A stretch of 64,000 nucleotides of DNA from Alistipes sp. GTDB lineage: Bacteria; Bacteroidota; Bacteroidia; Bacteroidales; Rikenellaceae. Each line of letters begins with the position of its first letter. Positions within the stretch are counted from its first letter, which is position 1. A program made the position numbers and the translations under genes. The notes beneath the pieces were generated by a model that saw nothing but the letters and a program-made list of their open reading frames with translations, ran no database searches and was not told the DNA's origin. Positions 43,454 through 52,179 of this stretch are shown here, piece by piece. The stretch is taken from positions 18,856 through 82,855 of the forward strand of contig JAFQFV010000029.1 in assembly GCA_017398555.1 (NCBI GenBank), in the 5' to 3' direction.

Positions 43454-44329
43454 TTAGCGATTGTCCACGCCCCACATTAACTTATTTCGTAACGTATCGT
43501 AGAATGAAATATTGTGTGGAACGGCAAGAGATATGCTTCTTTTTGAGATTTTCACCTCAATCTCCTCGTTGTCGGCAACGGCAAAAGTGCGGTTATCAAC
43601 CGATATTGAAGCCTCGTTGCTGCGGGTGCGGATTTTGAGGTTTATAGTGCTGCTGTCGGGCGCTACAACAGGTCGTAAAGTGAGGTTGTGCGGCGAGAGC
43701 GGAGTGAGTATCAGACAGCAGCAGGCAGGCGCTACGATAGGGCCTCCCGCGCTGAGTGAGTAGGCGGTCGAACCTGTTGGTGTTGAGATGATTATGCCAT
43801 CGCCGTTACATGTGAGAGTAGGCAGAGAATCTATCGAAACATCTACCGAAATCATCGATGCTCCGAGCCTCTGAACAGCCACCTCATTAAGTGCATAAAT
43901 TGTCTGATTTTTACCGTCGAGATTGCCACTTACCGCGAGCATTGCACGACGCTCAATTTTGAGTGAATTGTTTGCAATCTGCTCAAAGACATCATCCACC
44001 TCCGAGCTCTGTGCAAGGGCGAGAAAACCGAGTCGGCCAGAGTTCAGACCTACAACGGGAATGTCGCAGCCATCCAAACGGTGAATACCCTCCAAGAGTG
44101 TTCCGTCACCGCCATAGCAGAGCATCACGGCGCGGTCAGAGATTTGACCTACATGCTGACCATAGCGATTTTCGGGCGCAATTGTACGCTCTATGAATCG
44201 CTCTATGCACTCTACAGCCTCCTCATTTACAATAAAATCGAAGCCGTAGCGCTCTATAGTGGCAAAAATCCGAACTATCTTATCTCTGTGTGCCTCACTA
44301 AGCGGGCGTGAAAAAAGTATGATTTTCAT
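43454..44329 (-). CDS. nadK: NAD kinase
   Basis: The 291-residue enzyme has the GGDGT motif ([14 protein letters not shown], about 72-85), [10 protein letters not shown] (the NE/D-equivalent loop LN-GRLGF), NEVAVQRLG, and [25 protein letters not shown]. It phosphorylates NAD to NADP in the cytoplasm. It is transcribed divergently from pdxJ, from the other half of a palindromic promoter. The gene stands alone before uppS. Confidence 0.95.
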   Translation of the reverse strand: MKIILFSRPLSEAHRDKIVRIFATIERYGFDFIVNEEAVECIERFIERTIAPENRYGQHVGQISDRAVMLCYGGDGTLLEGIHRLDGCDIPVVGLNSGRLGFLALAQSSEVDDVFEQIANNSLKIERRAMLAVSGNLDGKNQTIYALNEVAVQRLGASMISVDVSIDSLPTLTCNGDGIIISTPTGSTAYSLSAGGPIVAPACCCLILTPLSPHNLTLRPVVAPDSSTINLKIRTRSNEASISVDNRTFAVADNEEIEVKISKRSISLAVPHNISFYDTLRNKLMWGVDNR

Positions 44330-44351
44330 TTCAACTCTTGAAGAAAATGTT

Positions 44352-44359
44352 TATCTTTG
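44352..44359 (+). promoter_or_regulatory. -7 promoter element of pdxJ (half of a palindrome)
   Basis: TATCTTTG on plus forms the left half of TATCTTTGT-GG-ACAAAGATA. The predicted leader is about 27 nt. The -33 region is weak, with TTG only 11 bp upstream. Confidence 0.5.
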
Positions 44360-44363
44360 TGGA

Positions 44364-44396
44364 CAAAGATACAGATTTTTTGGCTGTTATGACAAA
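44364..44396 (-). promoter_or_regulatory. promoter of nadK, overlapping the pdxJ start
   Basis: On minus: TTTG (44393-44396), 21 bp, TATCTTTG (44364-44371). The -33 element lies inside the first codons of pdxJ, so it faces and excludes the pdxJ promoter. Confidence 0.7.
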
Positions 44397-45108
44397 ATTA
44401 AGTGTAAATATAAACAAAATTGCCGTTATCCGCAACTCTCGCGGTGGCAATATGCCGAATGTTGTGAAGGCAGCATTGGCTATTGAACAGTTTGGTGGTC
44501 AGGGTATTACCGTTCATCCGCGACCAGATGCACGCCATATTCGCTATAGCGATGTGAGGGATTTGAAGGGGGTTATTACTACCGAGCTTAATATCGAGGG
44601 TAATCCTATCGAGTCGTTTGTCGATTTGATCTGCGAGGTTGTCCCTGCGCAGGTTACCCTTGTGCCTGATGCTCCGGATGCAATCACCTCGAATGCCGGT
44701 TGGGATACCATCAAAAATAGGGAGTTCCTCCGTCAGATGTGTGATAAGTTCCACAAGTACGGCATCCGCGTATCAATCTTTGTGGATCCTGATGTGGAGA
44801 TGGTTCGTGGCGCAAAGGAGTGCGGTGCGGACCGCGTGGAGCTCTATACAGAGGCCTATGCACGTGACTATGCAGCTGACCGTGAGGCGGCTATTGCCCC
44901 TTATGTTGCTGCTGCAGAGGCTGCTCGTCAGTGTGGTCTTGGTCTTAATGCGGGTCACGATTTGTCGCTTGAAAATCTGAAGTATTTTGGCGAGCGTATT
45001 CCGTGGTGTGATGAAGTGTCGATTGGCCATGCGCTGATTAGCGATGCGCTCTACTACGGTTTGGAGAATACTGTTCAACTTTATCGTCGTTGCCTGAAAG
45101 ATGAGTAA
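44389..45108 (+). CDS. pdxJ: pyridoxine 5'-phosphate synthase
   Basis: The 239-residue TIM-barrel enzyme starts [58 protein letters not shown] and [12 protein letters not shown] follow. It condenses 1-deoxyxylulose 5-phosphate with 3-amino-2-oxopropyl phosphate to make PNP in the DXP-dependent vitamin B6 route. I used the ATG at 44389; the longer frame runs through the promoter palindrome. Its end overlaps the cca ATG by 8 bp. Confidence 0.96.
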   Translation: MTKLSVNINKIAVIRNSRGGNMPNVVKAALAIEQFGGQGITVHPRPDARHIRYSDVRDLKGVITTELNIEGNPIESFVDLICEVVPAQVTLVPDAPDAITSNAGWDTIKNREFLRQMCDKFHKYGIRVSIFVDPDVEMVRGAKECGADRVELYTEAYARDYAADREAAIAPYVAAAEAARQCGLGLNAGHDLSLENLKYFGERIPWCDEVSIGHALISDALYYGLENTVQLYRRCLKDE

Positions 45109-46504
45109 CCCACTGTCGCTACCAATATTCAAGCAGATTTCGCGCCTTGTCGATAGCCGAGGCGTGCAGGCGTTCGTTATCGGAGGTTATGTTCGCGACT
45201 ACTACCTGCGCCGTAAGTGCTCCGATATAGATGTTGTGGTTGTTGGTAGCGGTATCGAGATAGCTCAGGCACTTGCCGCAGAACTTAAGACTAACGTGGT
45301 GGTTTTCAAGCGTTTCGGTACAGCAATGTTGCACCATAACGGCTTGGAGATAGAGTTTGTCGGGGCGCGTAAGGAGTCCTATACTCCCGACTCCCGTAAG
45401 CCCCATGTTGAGGATGGCACAATCGAGGATGACCAGCGCCGCCGCGACTTTACAATCAACGCTATGGCGTGGTCGCTCAATGGAGAGAACTTTGGCGAAC
45501 TTGTCGATCCGTTTGATGGTATGTACGACCTTGAGGAATGTATTATTCGTACACCTTGCGATCCTGATGTCACCTTCTCGGATGACCCGCTGAGAATGAT
45601 GCGCGGTATCCGCTTTGCGGCGCAGTTGGGCTTTGAGTTGGAGGATGAGACCTTCGAGGCTATTCGCCGCAACAGAGAGCGAATAAAGATTGTGTCGAAG
45701 GAGCGTATCATCGTGGAACTCAATAAGATAGTTGCTTCACCTGTGCCGTCAATGGGCTTTGAGTTGTTGGAACTTACGGGTCTTTTGGAGCTGATTTTCC
45801 CTGAACTTCATAACCTCTGCGGCGTGGAGAAGAGGGGTAACCACGCGCATAAGGATAACTTCAAGCATACGCTTAAGGTGCTCGATAATGTGGCACGCAA
45901 GAGCGATGACCTCTATCTTCGTTGGGCAGCCGTGCTGCACGATATAGCCAAGCCTCAGTGCAAGAGCTACGACCCTAAGACGGGTTGGTCGTTCCACGGC
46001 CACGAGGTGGTTGGCTCGAAGATGATTCAGCCGATATTCCGCCGCCTCGGTCTGCCGTTAGGGGAGCCTATGCGATTTGTGCAGAAGATGGTCTTTTTGC
46101 ATCTGCGCCCGATAATTCTTGCCGAGGATGTTGTTACCGATTCGGCTGTGCGTCGCCTGCTCTTTGAGGCGGGGGATGATGTGGAGAAGCTGATGACCCT
46201 CTGCGAGGCAGATATCACATCGGGCATCGAGCAGAAGGTGAAACGATTCTTGGAAAACTTCGCAATGGTGCGCGAGAAGATGAAGGATTTGGAGGAGCGC
46301 GACCGCATCCGTAACTTCCAGCCACCAATCACGGGCGATATTATCATGCGCGAGTACGACGTGCCACCGTGTAGCCTGCTGGGCGAGATGAAGGAGATTA
46401 TCAAGAATGCAATCCTCGACGGCAAGATACCGAATGACTACGACGCCGCACACGCAATGTTGGAGGAGCTCGCTGCCGAACGCGGCCTGAAAAAACGCGA
46501 GTAG
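45101..46504 (+). CDS. cca: CCA-adding-type tRNA nucleotidyltransferase with HD domain
   Basis: The 467-residue class II nucleotidyltransferase has [26 protein letters not shown] (metal site in DID, about 43-45), [29 protein letters not shown] and SKERIIVEL in the head and neck. An HD domain follows (about 255-400, VLHDIAKP). It adds or repairs the 3' CCA of tRNAs; both tRNA genes in this window lack an encoded CCA, so the enzyme is needed. It is coupled to pdxJ by an 8-bp overlap. Confidence 0.93.
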   Translation: MSNPLSLPIFKQISRLVDSRGVQAFVIGGYVRDYYLRRKCSDIDVVVVGSGIEIAQALAAELKTNVVVFKRFGTAMLHHNGLEIEFVGARKESYTPDSRKPHVEDGTIEDDQRRRDFTINAMAWSLNGENFGELVDPFDGMYDLEECIIRTPCDPDVTFSDDPLRMMRGIRFAAQLGFELEDETFEAIRRNRERIKIVSKERIIVELNKIVASPVPSMGFELLELTGLLELIFPELHNLCGVEKRGNHAHKDNFKHTLKVLDNVARKSDDLYLRWAAVLHDIAKPQCKSYDPKTGWSFHGHEVVGSKMIQPIFRRLGLPLGEPMRFVQKMVFLHLRPIILAEDVVTDSAVRRLLFEAGDDVEKLMTLCEADITSGIEQKVKRFLENFAMVREKMKDLEERDRIRNFQPPITGDIIMREYDVPPCSLLGEMKEIIKNAILDGKIPNDYDAAHAMLEELAAERGLKKRE

Positions 46505-46549
46505 TTTGCTATACGGTAAGCGTGTACCGAAGCTTTTTGAAAAAAGCAT
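46505..46549. other. short A/T hairpin after cca
   Basis: AGCTTTTT-GA-AAAAAGC (46531-46547) follows the cca stop at once. It might act as a weak stop signal but lacks a T-tract on its 3' side. Confidence 0.35.
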
Positions 46550-46714
46550 AGGAGTTGCTTTAACCCCTCTTCCTGCGTTCTTTGTGGCTGTTTTTAGTTC
46601 TTGTCGCTCAATCTATTTGCCAAATAGGCCGCGCTATGTGGCTGCATAGCTTGCGCAACAAACTCCTAAAAACATCGCACACATAACATTGCAAGAGAGA
46701 TTAAAGCCACTCCT
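46550..46714. repeat. 165-bp imperfect palindrome
   Basis: AGGAGTTGCTTTAA (46550-46563) pairs with TTAAAGCCACTCCT (46701-46714) with one mismatch, and the sequence inside continues to pair imperfectly (CTCTT..TGTGGCTGTTTTTAG with CTAAAAACATCGCACA..CAAGAG). The centre carries small perfect hairpins, CTATTTG-C-CAAATAG (46613-46627) and GCTATG-TGGCTG-CATAGC (46633-46650). There is no open frame of note. I do not recognise the element. Confidence 0.65.
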
Positions 46715-46758
46715 GACAAAAACTTTAGGCAAAACTGCGTTTTGCTTAAGCGCTGATG

Positions 46759-46877
46759 CGGATTTAGGGTAACTCTGCGAGTCGTTGAAACAAAAATAGA
46801 GTCTTTACACTTTCAAGCGAGCTTGAGTGTTAGACTCTATTTTTCTTTCACTGCCTTGCGGCAGCAACCTAAATCCG
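46759..46877. repeat. 119-bp cloverleaf-like inverted-repeat element
   Basis: The outer stem CGGATTTAGG (46759-46768) with CCTAAATCCG (46868-46877) is perfect. It encloses three arms: ACTC-TGC-GAGT, a long arm with AAAAATAGAGTCT (46792-46804) and AGACTCTATTTTT (46832-46844) perfectly paired, extended by GAAA/TTTC across a C.C mismatch and capped by TCAAGC-GA-GCTTGA, and CTGCC-TTGC-GGCAG. The shape is a four-way junction. It could be an RNA gene or a small non-autonomous mobile element. Confidence 0.7.
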
Positions 46878-46924
46878 AATAGATTCAAAAGCGAGCTAAT
46901 AGCCAATGGCTAATAGCTAACAGC

Positions 46925-46968
46925 AAAAAAGAGATAGGGAACACAATTAAGTGTTCCCTATCTCTTTT
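46925..46968. terminator. bidirectional terminator between cca and rpsT
   Basis: A perfect 14-bp stem (GAGATAGGGAACAC with GTGTTCCCTATCTC, loop AATTAA) is flanked by A6 and T4. Confidence 0.88.
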
Positions 46969-46981
46969 GCCGAAACGCTGA

Positions 46982-47233
46982 TTAGAGAGCGTTTACGTGC
47001 AACTGAATTGCGCCTTTGAGGTTACCTGCCTTGTTCTTGTGGATAATGTTGTGCTTAGCCAACTTATCGAGCATAGCAGTTACCTTTGGAAGCAGAGCCT
47101 CAGCAGCAGCCTTCTCAGTAGTGTTACGCAGAGCCTTTACAGCGTTGCGAGCAGTCTTGTGATAGAGGCGGTTGTGAGCACGCTTTGTAGCGGTCTGGCG
47201 AATTCTCTTCTTTGATGATTTGTGATTTGCCAT
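46982..47233 (-). CDS. rpsT: 30S ribosomal protein S20
   Basis: The 83-residue basic protein has the S20 pattern [36 protein letters not shown] and a C-terminal [16 protein letters not shown]. It binds 16S rRNA early in 30S assembly. It lies about 290 bp downstream of tRNA-Glu on the same strand and may be transcribed from the tRNA promoter, since I see no closer TAnnTTTG match. Confidence 0.96.
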   Translation of the reverse strand: MANHKSSKKRIRQTATKRAHNRLYHKTARNAVKALRNTTEKAAAEALLPKVTAMLDKLAKHNIIHKNKAGNLKGAIQLHVNAL

Positions 47234-47299
47234 AATTGTTAAATTATTTCAGTTTTTAAGTATTATTCTCTTTAATTATCTCTGCCGTTATGCCCGCAG

Positions 47300-47510
47300 A
47301 ACAGCGTCTGTTACTCACCCGTAGGTGGTTTCGGATAGGATTGCTCCCGCTCCTAATGGATTTTCCCCCCTCCCGTAAGAGCACCTCATCCAGTCCCCAG
47401 TACCACTCCAAGCCTCCGCCCGAATCCATCCAGAACTTTGCCCGAATCTCCGTCAAGCCTCCGCCCGAATCCATCCAAGCCTCCGCCCGAACTATACTGC
47501 GCACTACATT
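47300..47510. repeat. direct repeats between tRNA-Glu and rpsT
   Basis: The 290-bp gap holds AAGCCTCCGCCCGAATCCAT twice (around 47409 and 47456), a further AAGCCTCCGCCCGAA (around 47480) and shorter TTGCCCGAAT/CCCGAATC pieces, all GC-rich unlike the flanks. A chance minus-strand frame of 100 codons translates the repeat as WMDSGGGL twice. I see no promoter, start signal or family likeness for it. Confidence 0.6.
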
Positions 47511-47526
47511 TGGCACCCCTCGTTTG

Positions 47527-47598
47527 TAGCCGATACGAGAGTCGAACTCGTCTTTCAAGAATGAAAATCTTGCGTCCTAACCGATAGACGAATCGGCC
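47527..47598 (-). tRNA. tRNA-Glu (UUC)
   Basis: The 72-nt cloverleaf starts GGCCGAT and ends ATCGGCTA. The anticodon arm is CAAGA-TTTTCAT-TCTTG with anticodon TTC, and the T-arm contains GTTCGACTC. The first acceptor pair is G-U, as in other Bacteroidetes tRNA-Glu genes. CCA is not encoded. A strong promoter lies 43 bp upstream. Confidence 0.95.
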
Positions 47599-47640
47599 TT
47601 ACCCTAATGGCGAAGTCCACTCCGCGGCAATTAGTGGTGC

Positions 47641-47670
47641 AAAGGTATTAAAAAAAAGGGAAATGACAAG
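47641..47670 (-). promoter_or_regulatory. promoter of tRNA-Glu
   Basis: On minus: TTG (47668-47670), 19 bp, TACCTTTG (47641-47648). It is followed by a leader of about 40 nt before the mature tRNA. Confidence 0.8.
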
Positions 47671-47724
47671 TGAAATAGTGGAAAAATGTGAAAAAAGTGC
47701 AAAAAAGAGCTGAAACTGTAGCAG

Positions 47725-48429
47725 TTAGAGCGAGAAAAGCTCTTTTAATACACCTGCGGCATTATCAGCCGAATGTACTGATATTGAGCCACTATCCATT
47801 ATGGCTACGCTGTCACAAACCGACAACGCTGCATCTATGTCGTGGGTCGAGAAGATGATGGTTTTACCCTGGTTGTGGGCGAGCTCTGCCAGCAGACGAC
47901 AAATCTCAAAACGAGTCGGAATATCGAGGAATGCTGTCGGCTCATCGAGCAGAATTATAGGTGTCTGCTGTGCCAATGCGCGGGCTATCATTATGCGCTG
48001 AAACTCTCCGTCGGAGAGTGTGTCTATCGCCCTTGTCGCAAATGCGCTCATGCCTACCGCAGCAAGAGAACTGCCAATAATCTCGGAGTCTTGAGTCGAT
48101 ATCTTTCCAATCCAATTTGTATATGGCGCACGACCTGTCGCCACTACATCCTCACAGCGCAGATTTGCCACCCTTACTCGATGTGTGCTCACGAAGGATA
48201 TGACCTTTGCACGCTCCTCGGCAGTCATACGGTGGAGAGGCTCTCCTGCAACCAGCACCTGTCCCTCTTTGGGCACATCTACGGCTGCAAGGATGCGCAG
48301 CAGCGAGCTCTTTCCCGCGCCATTACGACCCACAAGGGCAGTAAGCGTACCCCTTTTGAAGGTACAGTCGGCACTCTGCAACAGAGTCTTCGAGTCAAAG
48401 GCAACGGTTATTTTGTCGAGGGTTATCAT
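47725..48429 (-). CDS. ABC transporter ATPase, FecE/BtuD-like
   Basis: The 234-residue ATPase has Walker A GRNGAGKSSLLR (about 34-45), the signature LSDGEFQRIMIARAL, Walker B IILLDEPTAFLD and the switch His in FSTHD. It powers uptake by the membrane protein encoded upstream, with which it overlaps by 4 bp. The family transports Fe-siderophores, haem or cobalamin. Confidence 0.9.
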   Translation of the reverse strand: MITLDKITVAFDSKTLLQSADCTFKRGTLTALVGRNGAGKSSLLRILAAVDVPKEGQVLVAGEPLHRMTAEERAKVISFVSTHRVRVANLRCEDVVATGRAPYTNWIGKISTQDSEIIGSSLAAVGMSAFATRAIDTLSDGEFQRIMIARALAQQTPIILLDEPTAFLDIPTRFEICRLLAELAHNQGKTIIFSTHDIDAALSVCDSVAIMDSGSISVHSADNAAGVLKELFSL

Positions 48430-49433
48430 TGCATTAGGTTTCGATTGCGGGTGACGATATAGATTACGACAGGAATACCCATCAGCGCGGTTATAGTGTT
48501 GATTGGCAGCAACATAACCTTTGAGATTATGTCGCCTATAAGTAACATTGCAGCACCAATGGCGGCTGATGCAGGGATAAGCACTCGGTGGTCTGCCGAG
48601 CGGAACAACATCCTTGCCAAGTGCGGCACGGCAAGACCGACAAAGCCTATCGGGCCACAGAAGGCTGTGATTGTACCAGCAAGGAGGGTTGTCGAGAGGA
48701 ATACCAAACGATAGACCCGCTTGAGGTTTATGCCAGTAGTCTTTGCGTAGTTCTCGCCAAGTAGCAGTATGTTGAGTGGCTTTATGGTGAGCACTGCCAC
48801 TAAAACGCCGATAGTAATTGCCGCAAGGATAAATGGCAGTTGGGATGCTGAAACATCGCCTAAACTACCCATAGTCCAAACGACGAAGGACTTGAGCGAC
48901 ATCTCGTTGCTGAAGAATTGGAGTATCTCGACAACGGCACCAAGCGCCGAAGAGAGCATCATACCCAAGATGAGTATAACCATTATATCCTTGATTTTTC
49001 GGGATAGAACGATGATAAGCATCAGTACTGCTGCCGCACCAATCCAGGCTGCACCGGCAGTGCCGATGACAGATATTGCCGAGAGGTTTGTAAGCCCCAA
49101 GAGTGGTGCACCGAGTAGGAATAGCGCCACACCAAAGCTCGCACCTGAACTTACGCCGAGCACATAGGGGCCGGCAAGAGGGTTGGCAAACATCGTCTGC
49201 ATCTGTAGTCCGGAGAGCGATAACGCTACACCCGCAAGCAGGGCAATGACCGCCTTAAGAAGTCGGATATCTATGACAATGCTGCGAATTGTCGGATCTG
49301 TTGTCGAGCCTGTCAGTACGCCCAGCACCTGATTAAGTGGCAGATTCACGCTGCCCACGATAATATCGCAGACAACGAGCACTACGACTGTTAGCGCAAG
49401 TAGCAGAAAGAGTATGTTGGTGCGACTTCTCAT
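48426..49433 (-). CDS. FecCD/BtuC-family ABC permease
   Basis: The 335-residue protein has about ten membrane helices and the family landmarks FANPLAGPYVLGVSSGASFG, NILLLGENYAKTTGIN and PIGFVGLAVPHLARMLFR (the coupling region before the ATPase contact). It is the inner-membrane channel of the importer, probably a homodimer. It overlaps the ATPase gene by 4 bp and the binding-protein gene by 1 bp. Confidence 0.92.
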   Translation of the reverse strand: MRSRTNILFLLLALTVVVLVVCDIIVGSVNLPLNQVLGVLTGSTTDPTIRSIVIDIRLLKAVIALLAGVALSLSGLQMQTMFANPLAGPYVLGVSSGASFGVALFLLGAPLLGLTNLSAISVIGTAGAAWIGAAAVLMLIIVLSRKIKDIMVILILGMMLSSALGAVVEILQFFSNEMSLKSFVVWTMGSLGDVSASQLPFILAAITIGVLVAVLTIKPLNILLLGENYAKTTGINLKRVYRLVFLSTTLLAGTITAFCGPIGFVGLAVPHLARMLFRSADHRVLIPASAAIGAAMLLIGDIISKVMLLPINTITALMGIPVVIYIVTRNRNLMQ

Positions 49434-50539
49434 TACTCAAGGCGTTTGTAGTAGTACAAAGAATCTGTTGGTGCGTTGTGGTGCAACAGCTTAATCATGT
49501 CGGAGAGAACTATGTCGGCATTTACACTGCCACTCTCCCAAAAATCGCTGCCTCCGCTGCTTGTCGTGCGCTTTGTGTTGTTATATACGCGGCGATTGAC
49601 AACGGCCGGAACTGCCGAAAATTTCGGATTTTCACTCTTCAGTTGAGCAAGGGTTGCCACCTGACCCACATTTATCCAAAAGTCGGCCGTAGAGGCGAGG
49701 ATAAGAGCCTGCTCAAGGGAGATAGGCTTGGACTCCGCGCTGTCGTTCTGCGGATAGATGTACTCTCCACCCGCATCAGCTATCAGCTGCACGGCATAGC
49801 TTCGGATAGATGGCATAAACCAACTGTCGTTGTACGGAGTGTTCAGCATAACCTTCGGACGAGATGTGTATTGTGCTGCACGTTGCTTCAGGGCGTTGTA
49901 TCGCTCCTCAAGAGCTGCAAAGTACTCCTCGCCACGCTCCTGCATACCGCATACGGCAGCAATGGCTACAATCCACTCCGCCTTGCCGAGGGGTGAGGAC
50001 TCGATATAGTCGCCTATATATATATAAGGTATGCCAAGTTCTGTCAGCTTTGTGGTCGTTGCACTCTGCTCGCCATATAGACCATAGAGCAGCACTACAT
50101 CACTGCCAACGCCCTTAATCCTCTCGAAGTTGAGCGCCGATTCGTACCCAATCTCCACGGCACGCGAGCGCACAGAGTCGTTTGTCAAAAACCTCACGCC
50201 CGACACGCCGACAACTCTCTCTGCTGCGCCAATGGCATCAATCATAGCCACGTGGCTCGATGATAGGGCGGAGATTTTTGTTGCAGGGATGTGGATGGAT
50301 GTGGTATTATTTGGTGCAACTTGCTTTTTGTCAAGCAGATATACTCGTTGCTCGAATGGTTTGTCGCTCTGATATGGATTTGTGATTGTCAGCACCTTGC
50401 GGTTGAGCGAGTCAAGACCAATCGAGAATGATTTTGCATACTTTGGGGTGTATAACGGTGTGAGAGCCTCTTGCTTAGGCTCTTTTGTAGATGTGCAAGA
50501 TAGCAGCGTAAAGGCAAGTATGTAAAGCCACCACCTCAT
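49433..50539 (-). CDS. periplasmic binding lipoprotein of the FecCD-type importer
   Basis: The 368-residue lipoprotein (TLLSCTS, Cys15) has the two-lobed class III fold with a rigid linker helix: SSSHVAMIDAIGAAERVVGV opens lobe 1, LGIPYIYIGDYIESSPLGKAEWI links, and YAVQLIADAGGEYIYP lies in lobe 2. It binds a metal chelate (siderophore, haem or cobalamin) and delivers it to the permease. No TonB-dependent receptor is nearby to narrow the ligand. The start overlaps the recN stop (TAATG). Confidence 0.85.
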   Translation of the reverse strand: MRWWLYILAFTLLSCTSTKEPKQEALTPLYTPKYAKSFSIGLDSLNRKVLTITNPYQSDKPFEQRVYLLDKKQVAPNNTTSIHIPATKISALSSSHVAMIDAIGAAERVVGVSGVRFLTNDSVRSRAVEIGYESALNFERIKGVGSDVVLLYGLYGEQSATTTKLTELGIPYIYIGDYIESSPLGKAEWIVAIAAVCGMQERGEEYFAALEERYNALKQRAAQYTSRPKVMLNTPYNDSWFMPSIRSYAVQLIADAGGEYIYPQNDSAESKPISLEQALILASTADFWINVGQVATLAQLKSENPKFSAVPAVVNRRVYNNTKRTTSSGGSDFWESGSVNADIVLSDMIKLLHHNAPTDSLYYYKRLE

Positions 50540-52179
50540 TACTTGCCCAACAGAATTTGTGCCTGCTTGATAGCGGCATCTGTGATATTTTCGCCTGAGA
50601 GCATCTTGGCAATCTCTGTAACGCGCTCACTATCTGTCAGTTGGCGCATATTTGTAGTGCTCTCGCTCTTATATACAAGATAGTGGCGGTTGCCCTTTGA
50701 GGCAATCTGTGGCAGGTGGGTGATATCTATCACCTGCATAGTTGCCGAGAGCTCGGCAATAACCTCACCTACAGCATTTGCCACGCTGCCCGATACTCCT
50801 GTGTCAATCTCGTCGAAGATGATTGTCGGCAGGGCGAGGGAGCGGGAGATGATACTCTTCAGGGCGAGCATCACGCGTGACATCTCACCACCCGAAGCAA
50901 TCTTCTCAATCGCACGTGCGCTGTGACCCTCGTTTGCTGTAAAGAGGAAGTCAATCTTCTCTGTACCTGATGCAGTAAGCGGAGTGTTCTGAAAACCAAC
51001 ACTAAACTTTGCGCTCTCCATGCCTACCTTGTGCAGAATGCCCTCTACACCGCGCTCAAATGCAGGTGCAGCGGCCTTGTGTGCCTCGAAAAGGGATGTT
51101 GCTAAGGCTGTTGCACGCTCTGTGGCAGCCTTGACAGCACGCTGTAGCTCGGCGATATTCTCATCTGCACGGTCGATGCTCTCCAACTGCTCGGAGTAGT
51201 TTTTGTAGATATCTATCAGCTCCTCAATGCTCTCTGCGTGGTGCTTGCGACGAAGAGAGTAGAGCAACTCAAGACGGTTGTTATACTTATCAAGCAGCTC
51301 TGGGTCAGCCTCAATATGCTCCATTACCTGCTCGGCTGTGCCATCCAAATCCTGCAGTTCGATAACCACAGAGGCAAGACGCTCGGCGGCCTGCTGTGCT
51401 TCCGGATAACTCTCGGCGATAGCCTTAAGGGCTTTAGCACGCGCCACAAGCTGCATCACTACGCCTGTCTGCTCGTCAGTAAGTGACTGATGTAGAGTGC
51501 CATACGCCTCGGTAATAGACTCAGCATTGGCAAGTGTTGCAATCTTTACCTCCAACTCCGCCTCCTCATTGGGCTTGATGGCTGCGCTGCGTAACTCCTC
51601 AACCTGATAGCGGAGCCACTCCTCCTCCTTGCGGGCAGAGGATATTGTCTGCTCTGCCTCGGCAAGGGCGTGCTGTGCCTTGTGAAGCTCGGCAAAGGCG
51701 TGGTTGTACTCTGCACGCAGGGCTGTGCAACCGGCAATAGTATCGAGCGCCTCAAGACGAAAACTCTCCGAGGCGAGGATAAGGTTGCTGTGCTGCGAGT
51801 GTATATCAATAAGGTATTCGCCTAAGGTCTTGAGCACCGAGAGCTGCACGGGAATATCCCCGACAAATGCTCGGCTCTTGCCGGCAGGGGTGATGATGCG
51901 GCGGATGGTAATCTGTGGCTCATAGTCCAACTCAAGCTGCTCAAAGAGCTGCTCAAGGTTGAGCCCATCAATATCGAAAGAGGCCTCTACGACGCAGTTG
52001 CGCGTATTCTCCTTAATCGCGCTGCCCTCATTTCTTGCACCAAGCAACAGAGAGAGTGCTCCGAGAAGGATACTCTTTCCGGCACCGGTCTGACCGGTGA
52101 TGATGTTGAGGTGAGAGTCAAACTCTACCTCCAGGTGGTCGATAAGTGCGTAATTCTCAACGCTAAGGGTGCGTAGCAT
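50539..52179 (-). CDS. recN: DNA repair protein RecN
   Basis: The 546-residue SMC-like ATPase has Walker A GQTGAGKSILLGALSLLLG (about 29-47), a coiled-coil middle (about 155-360), the signature LSGGEMSRVMLAL-like ASGGEMSRVMLALKSI and Walker B PTIIFDEIDTGVSG. It acts in double-strand break repair with RecA. It overlaps coaBC by 17 bp, the ABC binding protein by 3 bp, and follows the family length. Confidence 0.95.
   Translation of the reverse strand: MLRTLSVENYALIDHLEVEFDSHLNIITGQTGAGKSILLGALSLLLGARNEGSAIKENTRNCVVEASFDIDGLNLEQLFEQLELDYEPQITIRRIITPAGKSRAFVGDIPVQLSVLKTLGEYLIDIHSQHSNLILASESFRLEALDTIAGCTALRAEYNHAFAELHKAQHALAEAEQTISSARKEEEWLRYQVEELRSAAIKPNEEAELEVKIATLANAESITEAYGTLHQSLTDEQTGVVMQLVARAKALKAIAESYPEAQQAAERLASVVIELQDLDGTAEQVMEHIEADPELLDKYNNRLELLYSLRRKHHAESIEELIDIYKNYSEQLESIDRADENIAELQRAVKAATERATALATSLFEAHKAAAPAFERGVEGILHKVGMESAKFSVGFQNTPLTASGTEKIDFLFTANEGHSARAIEKIASGGEMSRVMLALKSIISRSLALPTIIFDEIDTGVSGSVANAVGEVIAELSATMQVIDITHLPQIASKGNRHYLVYKSESTTNMRQLTDSERVTEIAKMLSGENITDAAIKQAQILLGK

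Noticed and set aside
47256-47558. Minus-strand open frame of 100 codons with WMDSGGGL repeats
   Set aside because: It runs through tRNA-Glu at its 5' end and through the direct repeats, and it lacks a ribosome binding site or family likeness.
47725-50539. Cobalamin riboswitch ahead of the FecCD-type transporter genes
   Set aside because: The transporter genes overlap recN directly with no leader space, and no B12-box-like sequence is visible upstream of bamD or rpoZ.
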